Assembly (NCBI GenBank): GCA_016790635.1
Contig: JAEUOR010000013.1
Coordinates: 124,001 to 188,000 of the forward strand
Source: Burkholderiales bacterium
GTDB taxonomy: Bacteria > Pseudomonadota > Gammaproteobacteria > Burkholderiales > JAEUOS01
Length of the DNA: 64,000 bases
Direction: 5' to 3'
Shown here: piece by piece, positions 1 through 9,651 of the stretch
Numbering within the stretch: the first letter of the stretch is position 1
Layout: every line of letters starts with the position of its first letter
Notes under the pieces: generated by a model
Told to the model about the DNA's origin: nothing
The model's input: only the letters and a program-made list of their open reading frames with translations
Database searches by the model: none
Position numbers and translations under genes: made by a program

Positions 1-1
1 C

Positions 2-862
2 GGCATGTTCTCCGCCTACTACACGCGCTCCAACGTCGCCAGCGGCTCTGCAGCCGGCGTGGCCATCACCGGCGGCGGTACCTTCGCGGGCCTGCAGTAC
101 ACCCAGTACTTCGCTCCGCGCGGTGACTATCGCGACTATGTGACCCTGGGCTGGGACGACAAGCAGTTCGACAACTCGGTCAAGGTTGCAGGGCGCGCCT
201 TCGGCACCTGCGACCGCATCGCCAGCCGGCCGCTGACGGCGACCTATCTGGGCCGCTACGAGGGCGCGGCGGCGACGCTGTCGTTCAACATCGACTGGGT
301 GCAGAACCTGCCCGGGGGATCGAACAACTCGCAGTCGGCCTACGACCGCTGCAATCCTCCGGCCGACGCCTCCAGGAATCTCTCCGCGGACTGGATGGCC
401 TGGCGCTTCGCCGCCGAAACGATCTGGCGTGTGCACGGCGATTGGTCGCTGTCAGGCCGCGTGCGGGCCCAGCACGCGGGCCAGTCGTTGATCGCCGGTG
501 AGAAGTTCGGTGCCGGCGGCGCCAGCTCGGTACGCGCCTTGCCGGAACGCGCGCTGATCGGCGACACCGGCCACACCGCGAGTGTCGAGGTGTGGACGCC
601 GCCGCTCTGGGAGGGCCTGCGCGTGCTGGGCTTCTACGACCAGGGTCGTGTGCGCACGCGTGAGCCGGCACCTGGTGCGACCGCGATCGAGTCGGTGGGC
701 AGCGTCGGTTTCGGACTGCGCTGGCAGTACAAGGCGCAGTTAGCAGTCGCGCTCGACTATGGCGTGGTCATCCTGGGCCATGCGCCGAGCAATGCCGCTT
801 CGGCACCGCAAAACACGCGCGGCCGCGACCGCATGCATGTCAACTTGACGCTGCGCTTCTAG
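2..862 (+). CDS. TpsB/ShlB-FhaC-type outer-membrane transporter, C-terminal part (5' end outside window)
   Basis: This is the C-terminal beta-barrel part of a two-partner-secretion transporter (TpsB, Omp85 superfamily), which would export a large TpsA protein across the outer membrane. The frame is open to the window edge, so the POTRA domains and the true start lie outside. The visible 285 residues have alternating hydrophobic strands and end in LTLRF; a terminal Phe is the usual outer-membrane assembly signal. A GGASSVRALPER stretch (about residues 171-182 of the visible part) matches the conserved loop-6 VRGF/Y motif of this family, with Ala in place of the usual Gly. The gene converges on rpoH with 38 nt between stop codons. 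The assignment rests on the loop-6 motif and the barrel pattern; a relative of the same superfamily is possible. Confidence 0.7.
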   Translation, partial: GMFSAYYTRSNVASGSAAGVAITGGGTFAGLQYTQYFAPRGDYRDYVTLGWDDKQFDNSVKVAGRAFGTCDRIASRPLTATYLGRYEGAAATLSFNIDWVQNLPGGSNNSQSAYDRCNPPADASRNLSADWMAWRFAAETIWRVHGDWSLSGRVRAQHAGQSLIAGEKFGAGGASSVRALPERALIGDTGHTASVEVWTPPLWEGLRVLGFYDQGRVRTREPAPGATAIESVGSVGFGLRWQYKAQLAVALDYGVVILGHAPSNAASAPQNTRGRDRMHVNLTLRF

Positions 863-900
863 CGCGCGGCCCGAAGGCGCCACACGCTCCGGAGCGAGGC

Positions 901-1782
901 TCAGGCCAGTCCGGCCATCGCCTGCTTCATCTTCTTGAGCGCCTTGACCTCGATCTGGCGGATGCGCTCCGCCGAGACGCCGAATTCGGCGGCCAGGTCG
1001 TGCAGGGTCAGTTGATTCTCGCCCTCGCGCAGCCAGCGGCTCTCGACGATGCGGCGACTGCGCTCGTCCAGTTCGGCAAGAGCGTCCTTGAGGGCAGCCC
1101 CACGCCGCACTTCGAGCTGGTCGCGCTCGAGGATGACTGACGGCTCGGCGGCAGGGTCCGCCAGATAGGCGATCGGCGCGAACGACTCGTCGTCGCGGTC
1201 GGCCGGCCCTTCGAGGGCCATGTCGCCGCCGGCGAAGCGCGTCTCCATCTCGCGCACCTCGTCGGCCTTGACGTTGAGTTCGGCAGCAAGCGCGTCGACC
1301 TCCTCGCCGGTGAAGGCGGCGCTGCCCTGTTTGTGGCTGCGCAGGTTGAAAAACAGCTTGCGTTGCGCCTTGGTGGTCGCGATCTTGACCAGGCGCCAGT
1401 TGCGCAGCACATATTCGTGGATCTCGGCCTTGATCCAGTGCATCGCGAAGGACACCAGGCGCACGCCGCGCTCGGGGTCGAAACGCTTGACCGCCTTCAT
1501 GAGGCCGATGTTGCCTTCCTGGATCAGGTCGGCGTGTGGCAGTCCGTAACCCAGGTAGCCGCGTGCGACCGACACCACGAGGCGCAAATGCGAAAGCACC
1601 AGCTTTCCGGCTGCCTGCAAGTCCTCGCGTTCGCGATAGTCGCGTGCGTAGCGCGACTCCTCGTCGGCAGACAGCACAGGGAAACGATTGACCGCGGAAA
1701 TATAGGCCTCGATCGAGCCTACGACAGAGGGCACGGGCATCGCCCAGGGATTGGTCGCCTTGAGAGCCAGAGCAGTAGTCAT
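901..1782 (-). CDS. rpoH: RNA polymerase heat-shock sigma factor sigma-32 (RpoH)
   Basis: This is the alternative sigma factor that directs RNA polymerase to heat-shock promoters. The 293-residue protein has the normal RpoH length. Region 2 is at about residues 53-125 and includes ADLIQEGNIGLMKAVKRFD. The RpoH-specific box QRKLFFNLRSH is at 140-150. A region 4.2 helix-turn-helix, AAEFGVSAERIRQIE, lies near the C-terminus. The ATG start is supported by a GGAGG ribosome site about 8 nt upstream. The gene stands alone. A perfect CIRCE element 82 bp upstream of the start points to HrcA repression in addition to the usual sigma-32 controls, so the two heat-shock circuits appear wired together. Confidence 0.97.
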   Translation of the reverse strand: MTTALALKATNPWAMPVPSVVGSIEAYISAVNRFPVLSADEESRYARDYREREDLQAAGKLVLSHLRLVVSVARGYLGYGLPHADLIQEGNIGLMKAVKRFDPERGVRLVSFAMHWIKAEIHEYVLRNWRLVKIATTKAQRKLFFNLRSHKQGSAAFTGEEVDALAAELNVKADEVREMETRFAGGDMALEGPADRDDESFAPIAYLADPAAEPSVILERDQLEVRRGAALKDALAELDERSRRIVESRWLREGENQLTLHDLAAEFGVSAERIRQIEVKALKKMKQAMAGLA

Positions 1783-1863
1783 GACGGGTTCCTCCAGAGA
1801 TACACCGGTGCATGGGTCGCAAAGTCCGCATTGCCGCGACGCAATACCTCCGATGGGTTCATT

Positions 1864-1890
1864 TTAGCACTCTCAATCTTTGAGTGCTAA
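1864..1890. promoter_or_regulatory. CIRCE element (HrcA operator) upstream of rpoH
   Basis: The sequence is a perfect TTAGCACTC-N9-GAGTGCTAA inverted repeat, which is the canonical CIRCE operator bound by the heat-shock repressor HrcA. On the rpoH strand the right arm runs into TAAAAT (1866-1861), a plausible -10 hexamer, so HrcA binding would block the promoter. HrcA itself is not in this window. Confidence 0.93.
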
Positions 1891-2076
1891 TCCGGCGAGA
1901 GGTTCCCGGCGGACGCTCGTTGCGCCCGGGACATGATTTTTCATACAGCCCAAACGTCACAAATTACCTTAAGTTAATAATCATAAGTCTTTGAAAAATA
2001 TATACATACGATTTTCGCAATCCTCTGGGATCTTCTTATAAGTCCTTGTCTTCATTGGAAAAAGAGGATTTTGGGC

Positions 2077-2105
2077 TTGCTTTCACTGGTTTCATGCCCT
2101 AAAGT
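2077..2105 (+). promoter_or_regulatory. Probable promoter of the mraZ-ftsZ (dcw) operon
   Basis: A TTGCTT hexamer (2077-2082) and a TAAAGT hexamer (2100-2105) are separated by exactly 17 nt, about 110 nt upstream of the mraZ start. The surrounding 1930-2110 stretch is markedly AT-rich compared with the genes on either side, as expected of a promoter region. The -10 hexamer overlaps the first MraZ-type repeat. I saw no other clear element between the CIRCE site and this promoter. Confidence 0.5.
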
Positions 2106-2129
2106 GGTAGATAGTAGGAAATTGTGGAG
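2104..2129 (+). promoter_or_regulatory. MraZ operator: three GTGG-type direct repeats with 10-bp period
   Basis: GTGGT (2104), GTAGG (2114) and GTGGA (2124) recur with an exact 10-bp period. This is the architecture reported for MraZ sites (tandem TGGG-like pentamers separated by 5 bp). They overlap and follow the -10 element, so MraZ bound here would repress its own operon. Confidence 0.6.
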
Positions 2130-2217
2130 AATTCTCCCATTTTCCTCAAGCTTCGCAGTCTCGGCGGGGGAGTTCATCGAACCCTGCAGGACCACACCAA
2201 AGGGAAGAGGGCAAGTC

Positions 2218-2646
2218 GTGTTTCAAGGGGGCGCCAAACTCAGCCTCGACGCCAAGGGCCGCATGATGGTCCCGGCGCGCTATCGTGACGCCCTCGCCGC
2301 GCAGTGCAATGGACAGCTCACGCTGACCAAAAATCCCGCTGGTTGCCTGCTCATGTATCCGCGCCCGACCTGGCTGGCGCTGCGTGAGCGCATCGCCGCG
2401 CTCCCGATCGACGCAATGGAATGGCGTCGCATCCTCTTGGGCTACGCTGCTGATGTCGAACTCGACGGGGCCGGGCGCCTGTTGATCGCTCCCGAGTTGC
2501 GTGAGGCTGCAAGGCTGGAGCGCGATGTGCAGCTGGTATCGGTGGGCACGCACTTCGAGATCTGGGATGCCGCGTTGCGCGCCGAGCGCGAGAGCGCGGT
2601 CGATCCGAATCAGCCGCCGCCTTCGCTGGCCGGCTTCGCGATGTGA
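2218..2646 (+). CDS. mraZ: Transcriptional regulator MraZ
   Basis: MraZ is a DNA-binding regulator encoded at the head of the division and cell-wall cluster and typically represses that cluster. The 142-residue protein has the two SpoVT/AbrB-like repeats of the family: the first with [15 protein letters not shown] (about residues 9-23), the second with [16 protein letters not shown] (about 80-95). The frame is open further upstream, but I chose the GTG at 2218 because it gives the conserved N-terminus [14 protein letters not shown] and is preceded by an AAGAGG ribosome site. The stop is 13 nt before rsmH. Three 10-bp-spaced GTGG repeats upstream fit autoregulation. Confidence 0.95.
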   Translation: MFQGGAKLSLDAKGRMMVPARYRDALAAQCNGQLTLTKNPAGCLLMYPRPTWLALRERIAALPIDAMEWRRILLGYAADVELDGAGRLLIAPELREAARLERDVQLVSVGTHFEIWDAALRAERESAVDPNQPPPSLAGFAM

Positions 2647-2659
2647 TCGGCACGATGCG

Positions 2660-3601
2660 ATGCACACCGGCAAGCATGTCACGGTCCTCCTCGAGGAGGC
2701 AGTCGAGGCGCTCGTCACTCGACGCGCCGGTACCTATGTGGACTGCACGTTCGGACGCGGAGGCCATAGCGCACTGATCCTCCAACGGACCGCCGCCGAT
2801 GCCCGACTGATCGCGCTCGATCGCGACCCGCAGGCATTCGCCGCGGCGCAGGCGATCTGCGATGCGCGCTTTCGCTGCGTGCATGCGCCGTTTGCCCGCC
2901 TGGGAGAGGTGCTCGATGGACTTGGTGTGGGGCAGGTGGATGGGGTGTTGATGGATCTGGGCGTGTCGTCGCCGCAGATCGACGATGCGAAGCGGGGTTT
3001 CTCGTTTCGCTTGGACGGTCCGCTGGACATGCGCATGGATACGACCACAGGCGAGAGTGCGGCGGATTTCCTGCGCCGCGCGGGAGCCGACGAGATCGGG
3101 GAGGTGTTGAAAAGCCATGGGGAAGAACGGTTTGCTTTTCAGATTGCACAGGCGATTGTTGCTCGCCGCGCAGCGCGGCCACTCGCTACCACTGCCGAGC
3201 TTGCCGGCCTCGTTGCGGACGTCGTCGGCGCGCGCGGGCGGCGGCGCGACCCGGGGCAGGACCCGGCCACCCGCACCTTTCAGGCTATACGGATTCACGT
3301 CAATCAGGAGCTTGCGCAATTGCAGGCAGGATTGAAAGCAGGATTTGCCCGGCTTGCGGTGGGCGGCCGCCTGGTCGCCCTGAGCTTCCATTCGCTCGAG
3401 GATCGCCTCGTCAAGCACGCCATGCGAGCACTCGCCCGGCCGGCTGAACCGCCCATGGGCGTACCGCTCAAGGCAGACCAGTTGCCTGTGCCGGCCTGGC
3501 GCCTCATCGGCCGCGCGATCCGCCCCGGCGCAGCCGAGGTCAAGGCCAATCCGCGCGCGCGCAGCGCGGTCATGCGCGTCATTGAAAGGGTCGCCGCTTG
3601 A
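2660..3601 (+). CDS. rsmH: 16S rRNA (cytosine(1402)-N(4))-methyltransferase RsmH (MraW)
   Basis: RsmH transfers a methyl group from S-adenosylmethionine to N4 of C1402 in 16S rRNA. The protein has 313 residues, the typical length. The SAM-binding motif [12 protein letters not shown] is at residues 26-37, followed by [11 protein letters not shown]. The family-specific [12 protein letters not shown] and LDMRMD segments lie in the central region. The ATG at 2660 gives the conserved start [14 protein letters not shown]; a nearer ATG at 2655 is out of frame. The stop overlaps the TTG start of ftsL by 4 nt, which suggests translational coupling. Confidence 0.97.
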   Translation: MHTGKHVTVLLEEAVEALVTRRAGTYVDCTFGRGGHSALILQRTAADARLIALDRDPQAFAAAQAICDARFRCVHAPFARLGEVLDGLGVGQVDGVLMDLGVSSPQIDDAKRGFSFRLDGPLDMRMDTTTGESAADFLRRAGADEIGEVLKSHGEERFAFQIAQAIVARRAARPLATTAELAGLVADVVGARGRRRDPGQDPATRTFQAIRIHVNQELAQLQAGLKAGFARLAVGGRLVALSFHSLEDRLVKHAMRALARPAEPPMGVPLKADQLPVPAWRLIGRAIRPGAAEVKANPRARSAVMRVIERVAA

Positions 3602-3873
3602 CGCGCACCAACCTCGCCCTTTTGGCGGCGCTCTTCGTCTGCGCGCTCGCCCTGGTGACCTCGACGCACCAGTCGCGTCGCCTGTTCACCGAACTCGAGC
3701 GCGCGCAGGACCTGCAAAAGAAGATCGAGGTCGAATGGGGCCAGTTGCAGCTCGAGCAATCGACCTGGGCCAAGCACGCGCTGGTCGAATCCATCGCGCG
3801 TCGCCAGTTGGCCATGCGCGCCCCGGATGCGCGGCGCCTGCAGTTCGTCACCCCGCCCGAGGCGCGCAAGTGA
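3598..3873 (+). CDS. ftsL: Cell division protein FtsL
   Basis: FtsL is a small bitopic membrane protein of the divisome. With FtsQ and FtsB it forms the complex that activates FtsW-FtsI septal synthesis. The 91 residues contain one transmembrane helix at about 5-22 and then a heptad-like coiled coil at about 28-60, the FtsL pattern; sequence similarity in this family is low, so position in the dcw cluster is the main support. The start is a TTG inside the rsmH stop (TTGA). The stop overlaps the GTG start of ftsI. Confidence 0.92.
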   Translation: MTRTNLALLAALFVCALALVTSTHQSRRLFTELERAQDLQKKIEVEWGQLQLEQSTWAKHALVESIARRQLAMRAPDARRLQFVTPPEARK

Positions 3874-5600
3874 ATTCCTCCAAGAGCCCGGTGCTTCTGC
3901 TGCGCCTGCCGCTGTGGCGCTCGCGCATGATGCTGGTGCTGGTGTGTGCGGGCTTCGCCGGGCTGATCGCGCGCGCGGTGTACCTGCAGGCCTTCAACAA
4001 CGACTTCCTGCAGCAAAAGGGCGAGTCGCGCTACAGCCGCGTCATCGAGATCAGCGCCAGTCGCGGCCGCATCACCGACCGGCACGGCGAAATCCTCGCG
4101 TCGTCGACACCGGTCAAGTCGGTGTGGGCGATTCCCGACGATGTCAAGGCCTCGCGCGAGGAGCGCCGCGAGCTGGCGCGTCATCTGTCGATGCCATTCG
4201 AGGAACTCGAGGCGCGCCTGGCCGATTCCGATCGCGAGTTCGTCTATCTCAAGCGCCAGTTGCCGCCGGAAGTTGCCGATCGCATCGCGGCGATGAAGAT
4301 CCCCGGGCTCTACCAGCAACGCGAATACCGGCGCTACTACCCGGCCGGCGAGGTCACGGCGCACGTGCTGGGTTTCACCGGCGTCGACGAGACCGGCCAG
4401 GAGGGGATCGAACTGGCGTTCCAGGACGAGCTCTCGGGGCGCGCCGGCAGCCGGCGCGTCATCAAGGACCGGCGCGGCAACATCATCGAGGACGTGGCGG
4501 CCCTGCGCACGCCCCGCGACGGGCGCGACATCGCCCTCTCGCTGGACAGCAAGATCCAGTACATCGCCTATCGCGAACTCAAGGCCGCGGTCGAGGAACA
4601 CCGCGCCAAGGCCGGTGGCATCGTCGTGCTCGACGCGGTCAGCGGCGAGGTGCTGGCCCTGGCCAACCTGCCGGTCTACAACCCCAACAATCGGGCCGGC
4701 CTGTCGGGGGCGCAGCTGCGCAACCGCGTCCTCACCGACAGCTTCGAGCCGGGCTCGACCATGAAGCCCTTCACCGCCGCCCTGGCGCTGGAGCTCGGGC
4801 GCGTCACCCCGGCGACGGTGATCCAGACCGCGCCGGGCAAGCTCTCCATCGGTGCGGCCACCATCAGCGATGCCCATCCGCACGGCGCGCTCACGGTCGC
4901 GGAAGTGATCCAGAAGTCCTCGAATGTCGGCACGGCCAAGATGGCGCTGGGGATCGAACGCCAGGACATGTGGGAGATGTTCAACCGGGTCGGCTTCGGA
5001 CAGGTGCCGCGCGTCACCTTCCCGGGCGCCGTCGCCGGGCGCCTGCGGCCGGCCAAGACCTGGCGGCCCATCGAGCAGGCGACCATGTCCTACGGTTACG
5101 GCCTGTCCGCTTCGCTCCTGCAGATCGCTGCCGCGTACAGCATCTTCGCGCGCGACGGCGACTTCATCACGCCGACCTTCATCAAGTCGACCAAGCCAGC
5201 CTTCGGTACGCCGGTGCTGCACCCCGATGTCGCGCTCGAGATGCGCCGCATGCTCGAGCTGGCGACCGGCCCGGGCGGCACCGCGCCGCGCGCGCGCACC
5301 ATCGGCTACCGGGTCGCCGGCAAGACCGGCACCGCGCACAAGCAGGAAGGCGGCGGCTACGCGGAGACCAAGTACCGCTCCTCGTTCGTGGGCTTCGCGC
5401 CGGTTTCCTCACCGCGCCTCATCATCGCGGTCATGCTCGATGAGCCCGGTGCCGGCAGGCACTATGGCGGCGATGTGGCGGCGCCGGTGTTCTCGGCGGT
5501 GGCCGGCGGCGCGCTGCGCGTCCTGGGTGTCGCGCCGGATGCCCCGATGAAGCCCATCGCGATGCCCAGCGAGGCGCAATTGGTCAAGGAGAGCACCTGA
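3870..5600 (+). CDS. ftsI: Septal peptidoglycan transpeptidase FtsI (PBP3)
   Basis: FtsI is the class B penicillin-binding protein that crosslinks septal peptidoglycan with FtsW. The 576-residue protein has a short cytoplasmic N-terminus, one membrane anchor at about residues 20-38, the PBP dimerisation domain, and the transpeptidase domain. All three active-site motifs are present: S296-T-M-K299, S350-S-N352 and K485-T-G487. The reading frame extends upstream, but the GTG at 3870 overlaps the ftsL stop (GTGA) and gives the normal length, so I take that start. The gene is followed by murE after 12 nt. Confidence 0.97.
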   Translation: MNSSKSPVLLLRLPLWRSRMMLVLVCAGFAGLIARAVYLQAFNNDFLQQKGESRYSRVIEISASRGRITDRHGEILASSTPVKSVWAIPDDVKASREERRELARHLSMPFEELEARLADSDREFVYLKRQLPPEVADRIAAMKIPGLYQQREYRRYYPAGEVTAHVLGFTGVDETGQEGIELAFQDELSGRAGSRRVIKDRRGNIIEDVAALRTPRDGRDIALSLDSKIQYIAYRELKAAVEEHRAKAGGIVVLDAVSGEVLALANLPVYNPNNRAGLSGAQLRNRVLTDSFEPGSTMKPFTAALALELGRVTPATVIQTAPGKLSIGAATISDAHPHGALTVAEVIQKSSNVGTAKMALGIERQDMWEMFNRVGFGQVPRVTFPGAVAGRLRPAKTWRPIEQATMSYGYGLSASLLQIAAAYSIFARDGDFITPTFIKSTKPAFGTPVLHPDVALEMRRMLELATGPGGTAPRARTIGYRVAGKTGTAHKQEGGGYAETKYRSSFVGFAPVSSPRLIIAVMLDEPGAGRHYGGDVAAPVFSAVAGGALRVLGVAPDAPMKPIAMPSEAQLVKEST

Positions 5601-5612
5601 TGCGGAGGGTGC

Positions 5613-7118
5613 GTGGATGCCGCTAAGGTGCTTGCCGTGCTGAGCGCCGCGGGAGCGCGATTGCGCGGGGCGTGCGCGGATTCGCGCCACGTGAGCCCCG
5701 GAGACCTGTTCCTGGCCTACCCGGGCCACGGCGCACGCGACGACGGCCGCGCCTACATCCCGGCCGCGCTCGAACGCGGTGCCGCGGCGGTGGTGTGGGA
5801 AAAGGCCGGCTTCGACTGGAAGAACGAATGGCGCGTGCCCAATCTGGGGCTGGACGGCGTGCGCGCCCTGGCCGGGCCGCTGGCCGCGCGCATCCACGGC
5901 GAACCATCGCACGACCTGGCCATGATCGGTGTGACCGGTACCAACGGCAAGACCTCGGTGGTGCAATGGGTCGCGCAAGCGCTCGCCGCCTGCAACGTTC
6001 CCTGCGGGAGCATCGGCACCCTGGGCGCGCGCTTCGGCGCAATCGACGAGGTAGTGGCCAACACCACTCCCGATGCGACCGTCCTGCAGCGCACCCTGGC
6101 CCGCATGCGCGGCGCCGGCGCCGGAGCTTGCGCGATGGAAGTCTCCTCCATCGGCCTGGATCAGGAGCGCGTCGCAGGCGTCGCTTTCGACTGCGCGGTC
6201 TTCACCAACCTGTCGCGCGACCACCTCGACTACCACGCCGATATGGGCGCCTACGAGTCCGCCAAGGCGCGACTGTTCGAAATGCCGGGCCTGACCCACG
6301 CCGTGGTCAACATCGACGACGCGGCCGGGGTGCGCCTGATGGCGCGCATGCCTGCCGGCGTTGCGCGCATCGCCTGCACCATCGGCGGCGCCGAACCCAT
6401 CCATGCATTGGTCGAGGACGAGGGACGCCTGATCGCCCGCGACATCGTCTTCGAAGCCGACGGCGCGCGTTTTCTCCTGGACGGCAGCTTCGGTCGCGTG
6501 CAGGTGCGTTCGCCCGTGTGGGGCGAGTTCAACATCGCCAACCTGCTCTGCGTCGCCGGTGTGCTGCTCTCGCGCGGCATCGCGCTGCCCGATGTGGCCG
6601 CCGCGCTGGAACAACTCACCGCGGTGCCGGGGCGCATGAACACGCTGGGCGGCGCGAGTGAGCCGCTGGTGGTGATCGACTACGCGCACACGCCCGATGC
6701 GCTGGTCAAGGTGCTCGAGGCCTTGCGACCCTTGGCGCGCGCGCGCGGCGGGCGCCTGACCGCGGTCTTCGGCTGCGGCGGTGACCGCGACCCCGGCAAG
6801 CGCCCCGCGATGGGCGCAGCCGCGGCGCGCCTGGCCGACCAGGTGATCCTCACCAGCGACAACCCGCGCGGCGAGGCGCCCGAGGACATCGTCGCCCAGA
6901 TCGCGGCCGGGGCGGCGGCGCGCGTGCCTGCCATCGAACTCGACCGCGCTCGCGCCATCGGCACGGCCCTCATGGCTGCCGCGGGCGAAGACGTGATCCT
7001 GATCGCCGGCAAGGGCCACGAGACTACCCAGGAGGTACGCGGCATCAAGTCGCCATTTTCCGACCATGACGTCGCCAGGAGTGCGCTGGAAGATCGCAGG
7101 CACGGAGGTGCGACATGA
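5613..7118 (+). CDS. murE: UDP-N-acetylmuramoyl-L-alanyl-D-glutamate--2,6-diaminopimelate ligase MurE
   Basis: MurE adds meso-diaminopimelate to UDP-MurNAc-L-Ala-D-Glu in the cytoplasm, using ATP. The 501-residue protein has the Mur-ligase ATP site GTNGKTS at residues 109-115. The substrate-selecting motif D416-N-P-R419 marks meso-DAP rather than lysine as the third residue, as expected in Gram-negative walls. The start is a GTG. The stop overlaps the ATG of murF by 4 nt (ATGA), continuing the tightly coupled operon. Confidence 0.97.
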   Translation: MDAAKVLAVLSAAGARLRGACADSRHVSPGDLFLAYPGHGARDDGRAYIPAALERGAAAVVWEKAGFDWKNEWRVPNLGLDGVRALAGPLAARIHGEPSHDLAMIGVTGTNGKTSVVQWVAQALAACNVPCGSIGTLGARFGAIDEVVANTTPDATVLQRTLARMRGAGAGACAMEVSSIGLDQERVAGVAFDCAVFTNLSRDHLDYHADMGAYESAKARLFEMPGLTHAVVNIDDAAGVRLMARMPAGVARIACTIGGAEPIHALVEDEGRLIARDIVFEADGARFLLDGSFGRVQVRSPVWGEFNIANLLCVAGVLLSRGIALPDVAAALEQLTAVPGRMNTLGGASEPLVVIDYAHTPDALVKVLEALRPLARARGGRLTAVFGCGGDRDPGKRPAMGAAAARLADQVILTSDNPRGEAPEDIVAQIAAGAAARVPAIELDRARAIGTALMAAAGEDVILIAGKGHETTQEVRGIKSPFSDHDVARSALEDRRHGGAT

Positions 7119-8467
7119 TGCGATTGAACGAGGCCGCGCGCATGCTTGGCGCAGCCGAACCCGGCGAGGACGCGGCGGTGCTGCGGGTGGCCAGCGACAG
7201 CCGCAGCCTGGCGGCCGGTGACCTGTTCGTTGCCCTGAAGGGCGAGAATTTCGACGGGCACGACTACGCGCGCGCCGCGATCGAAGGCGGCGCGGCCGGG
7301 GTGCTGGTGGCGCGCGACCTGGGACTGCCGCGCCAGATCGTGGTGACCGACACGCTCGCGGCCTTGGGTGAACTGGGCCGCCTGTGGCGCGCGCGCTTCA
7401 GCCTGCCGCTCATCGCCGTGACCGGCAGCAACGGCAAGACCACGGTCACGCAGATGCTGCGCTCCATCCTCGTGGCGCACGCGGGCGAAGCGGCCTTCGC
7501 GACCGAGGGGAACTTCAACAACGCCATCGGCGTGCCGCTCACGCTCCTGCGCCTCAGGGCGCACCACAGCATCGGCGTGGTCGAGCTGGGAATGAACCAG
7601 AAGGGCGAGATCGACCATCTGGCGCGCATGGCCGCGCCGACCGTCGCACTGGTCAACAACGCGCAGCGTGAACACCAGGAGTTCCTGCACTCGGTCGAGG
7701 AGACCGCGCGCGAGAACGGCGCGGTGTTCGCGCACTTGGGCACCGCGGGCACCGCGGTGATCAACGCCGACGACGCCTGCGCCGGCCTGTGGCGCGCCCT
7801 GGCGCGCGGGCGCGAAGTGCTCGACTTCGGTCTTGCAACCGCCGCCGAGGTGACCGCGAAATTCGACCTGGCGCTCTATGGCAGCCACCTGGAACTCATG
7901 ACACCCGCCGGCAACGTCGAAGTCGCGCTGCGCATCGCCGGGCGGCACAACGTGGCCAACGCCTGCGCGGCGGCAGCCTGCGCGATCGGTGCGGGGGTGC
8001 CGCTGGCTGCCATCGCCGCCGGCCTGGCGGCCTTCACTCCCTATCGCGGTCGCATGCAGAAAAAGGTCGCGCCTTCCGGCGCGGTCGTCATCGACGACAG
8101 CTACAACGCCAACCCGGATTCGGTGCGGGCCGCCATTGACGTGCTCGGCGCCATCGGCGGGATCCGCGTGCTGGTGTTGGGCCGCATGGGGGAAGTCGGG
8201 CATGAAGGCCCGGCGTTTCACCGCGAGGTCGGCGCCTACGCGCGCGAGCGCGGCATCGATCGCCTGCTGGCCTTGGGCGAGGACACCGCGCCGGCCGTCG
8301 AGGGCTTCGGCGCCGGCGCGATGCGTTTCGGCGACATCGCCGAGGTCGGCGCGGCGGCGCGCGAGCTGGCGCGCCCCGGGGCGACGCTCCTCATCAAGGG
8401 CTCGCGTTCGGCGCGCATGGAACGCGTGGTCGAGATGCTGACCGGCGAAGCCGCGGCGGCGCACTAG
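7115..8467 (+). CDS. murF: UDP-N-acetylmuramoyl-tripeptide--D-alanyl-D-alanine ligase MurF
   Basis: MurF attaches the D-Ala-D-Ala dipeptide to the UDP-MurNAc tripeptide, the last cytoplasmic ligation of the stem peptide. The 450-residue protein has the ATP motif VTGSNGKTT at residues 102-110. Further Mur-ligase signatures include [17 protein letters not shown], which is typical of MurF, and [10 protein letters not shown] in the C-terminal half. The ATG lies within the murE stop and has a GGAGG site upstream. mraY follows after 14 nt. Confidence 0.97.
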   Translation: MMRLNEAARMLGAAEPGEDAAVLRVASDSRSLAAGDLFVALKGENFDGHDYARAAIEGGAAGVLVARDLGLPRQIVVTDTLAALGELGRLWRARFSLPLIAVTGSNGKTTVTQMLRSILVAHAGEAAFATEGNFNNAIGVPLTLLRLRAHHSIGVVELGMNQKGEIDHLARMAAPTVALVNNAQREHQEFLHSVEETARENGAVFAHLGTAGTAVINADDACAGLWRALARGREVLDFGLATAAEVTAKFDLALYGSHLELMTPAGNVEVALRIAGRHNVANACAAAACAIGAGVPLAAIAAGLAAFTPYRGRMQKKVAPSGAVVIDDSYNANPDSVRAAIDVLGAIGGIRVLVLGRMGEVGHEGPAFHREVGAYARERGIDRLLALGEDTAPAVEGFGAGAMRFGDIAEVGAAARELARPGATLLIKGSRSARMERVVEMLTGEAAAAH

Positions 8468-8481
8468 GGAGCGCGACAGAC

Positions 8482-9651
8482 ATGCTCCTCGAAATCGCCC
8501 AGTGGCTTGCGCGCGACATCCGCGCCTTCAGCGTCTTCAACTACATCACCCTGCGCGCGGTGCTGGCCACGCTCACCGCACTGGCGATCGCCCTCATCGC
8601 CGGTCCGGCGGTGATCCGTCGTCTGACCGCCTACAAGATCGGCCAGTCGGTGCGCGACGACGGTCCGCAGTCGCACCTGGTCAAGGCCGGCACGCCGACC
8701 ATGGGCGGCGCGCTGGTCCTGATCGCGATCGCGATCGCCACCCTGCTGTGGGCCGACCTCACCAACCGCTTCGTCTGGATCGTGCTGGTGGTGACCCTGG
8801 GCTTCGGCGCCATCGGCTGGGTCGACGACTGGCGCAAGGTGGTGCACCGCAATCCCAAGGGCCTGTCGGCGCGCGAGAAGTACTTCTGGCAGTCGGTGGT
8901 GGGCGTGGTGGCCGCGGTCTACCTGGCCTTTGCCGTCTCTGCGCCCAATGCCGACAAGATCATCGAACTGGTGATGCGCTGGGTCGCCAGCGGCTTCACC
9001 ATGGAATTGCCGCAGAAGGCCAACCTGATCGTGCCCTTCTTCAAGGAAATCTCGTACCCGCTCGGCGTGTTCGGCTTCATTGCGCTCACCTATTTCGTGA
9101 TCGTCGGCACCTCCAACGCGGTCAACCTGACCGACGGCCTCGACGGCCTGGCGATCATGCCGGCGGTGATGGTCGGCGGCGCGCTCGGGCTGTTCGCCTA
9201 CGTGACCGGGAACGCCGTCTACGCCAAGTACCTCCTGATCCCCTACATCCCGGGAGCGGGCGAACTGATCGTCTTCTGCGGCGCCCTGGCCGGCGCCGGA
9301 CTGGGCTTTCTCTGGTTCAACGCCTATCCGGCGCAGGTGTTCATGGGTGATGTCGGCGCGCTTGCCATCGGCGGCGCGCTCGGCACCGTCGCGGTGATCG
9401 TGCGCCAGGAAATCGTGCTGGCCATCATGGGCGGGGTGTTCGTCGTGGAGACCCTCTCGGTGGCACTGCAGGTCGCGTACTTCAAGTACACGCGCGCTCG
9501 GTACGGCGAGGGGCGGCGCATCCTGCTGATGGCGCCCCTGCATCACCATTTCGAGCACAAGGGCTGGAAGGAGACCCAGGTCGTCGTGCGCTTCTGGATC
9601 ATCACCATGATGCTGGTGCTGTTCGGCCTGGCAACCCTCAAGCTGCGATGA
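8482..9651 (+). CDS. mraY: Phospho-N-acetylmuramoyl-pentapeptide transferase MraY
   Basis: MraY is the integral membrane enzyme that transfers phospho-MurNAc-pentapeptide to undecaprenyl phosphate, giving lipid I. The 389 residues contain about ten hydrophobic segments. Conserved loops include VDDWRK (about 114-119), the aspartate-rich [10 protein letters not shown] and the histidine-rich PLHHHFE near the C-terminus, all diagnostic for MraY. The length is slightly above the usual 360. The stop overlaps the murD ATG by 4 nt. Confidence 0.97.
   Translation: MLLEIAQWLARDIRAFSVFNYITLRAVLATLTALAIALIAGPAVIRRLTAYKIGQSVRDDGPQSHLVKAGTPTMGGALVLIAIAIATLLWADLTNRFVWIVLVVTLGFGAIGWVDDWRKVVHRNPKGLSAREKYFWQSVVGVVAAVYLAFAVSAPNADKIIELVMRWVASGFTMELPQKANLIVPFFKEISYPLGVFGFIALTYFVIVGTSNAVNLTDGLDGLAIMPAVMVGGALGLFAYVTGNAVYAKYLLIPYIPGAGELIVFCGALAGAGLGFLWFNAYPAQVFMGDVGALAIGGALGTVAVIVRQEIVLAIMGGVFVVETLSVALQVAYFKYTRARYGEGRRILLMAPLHHHFEHKGWKETQVVVRFWIITMMLVLFGLATLKLR

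Noticed and set aside
863-900. Terminator between the convergent TpsB-like gene and rpoH
   Set aside because: Only a short CGCTCCGGAGCG palindrome without loop or T tract; not enough to annotate.
3579-5339. Long antisense open frame (586 codons) opposite ftsI
   Set aside because: It is a GC-rich shadow frame with Arg/Gly/Ala-rich low-information sequence; ftsL and ftsI on the other strand are unambiguous. Similar shadows opposite murE, murF, mraY, murD and ftsW were left out for the same reason.
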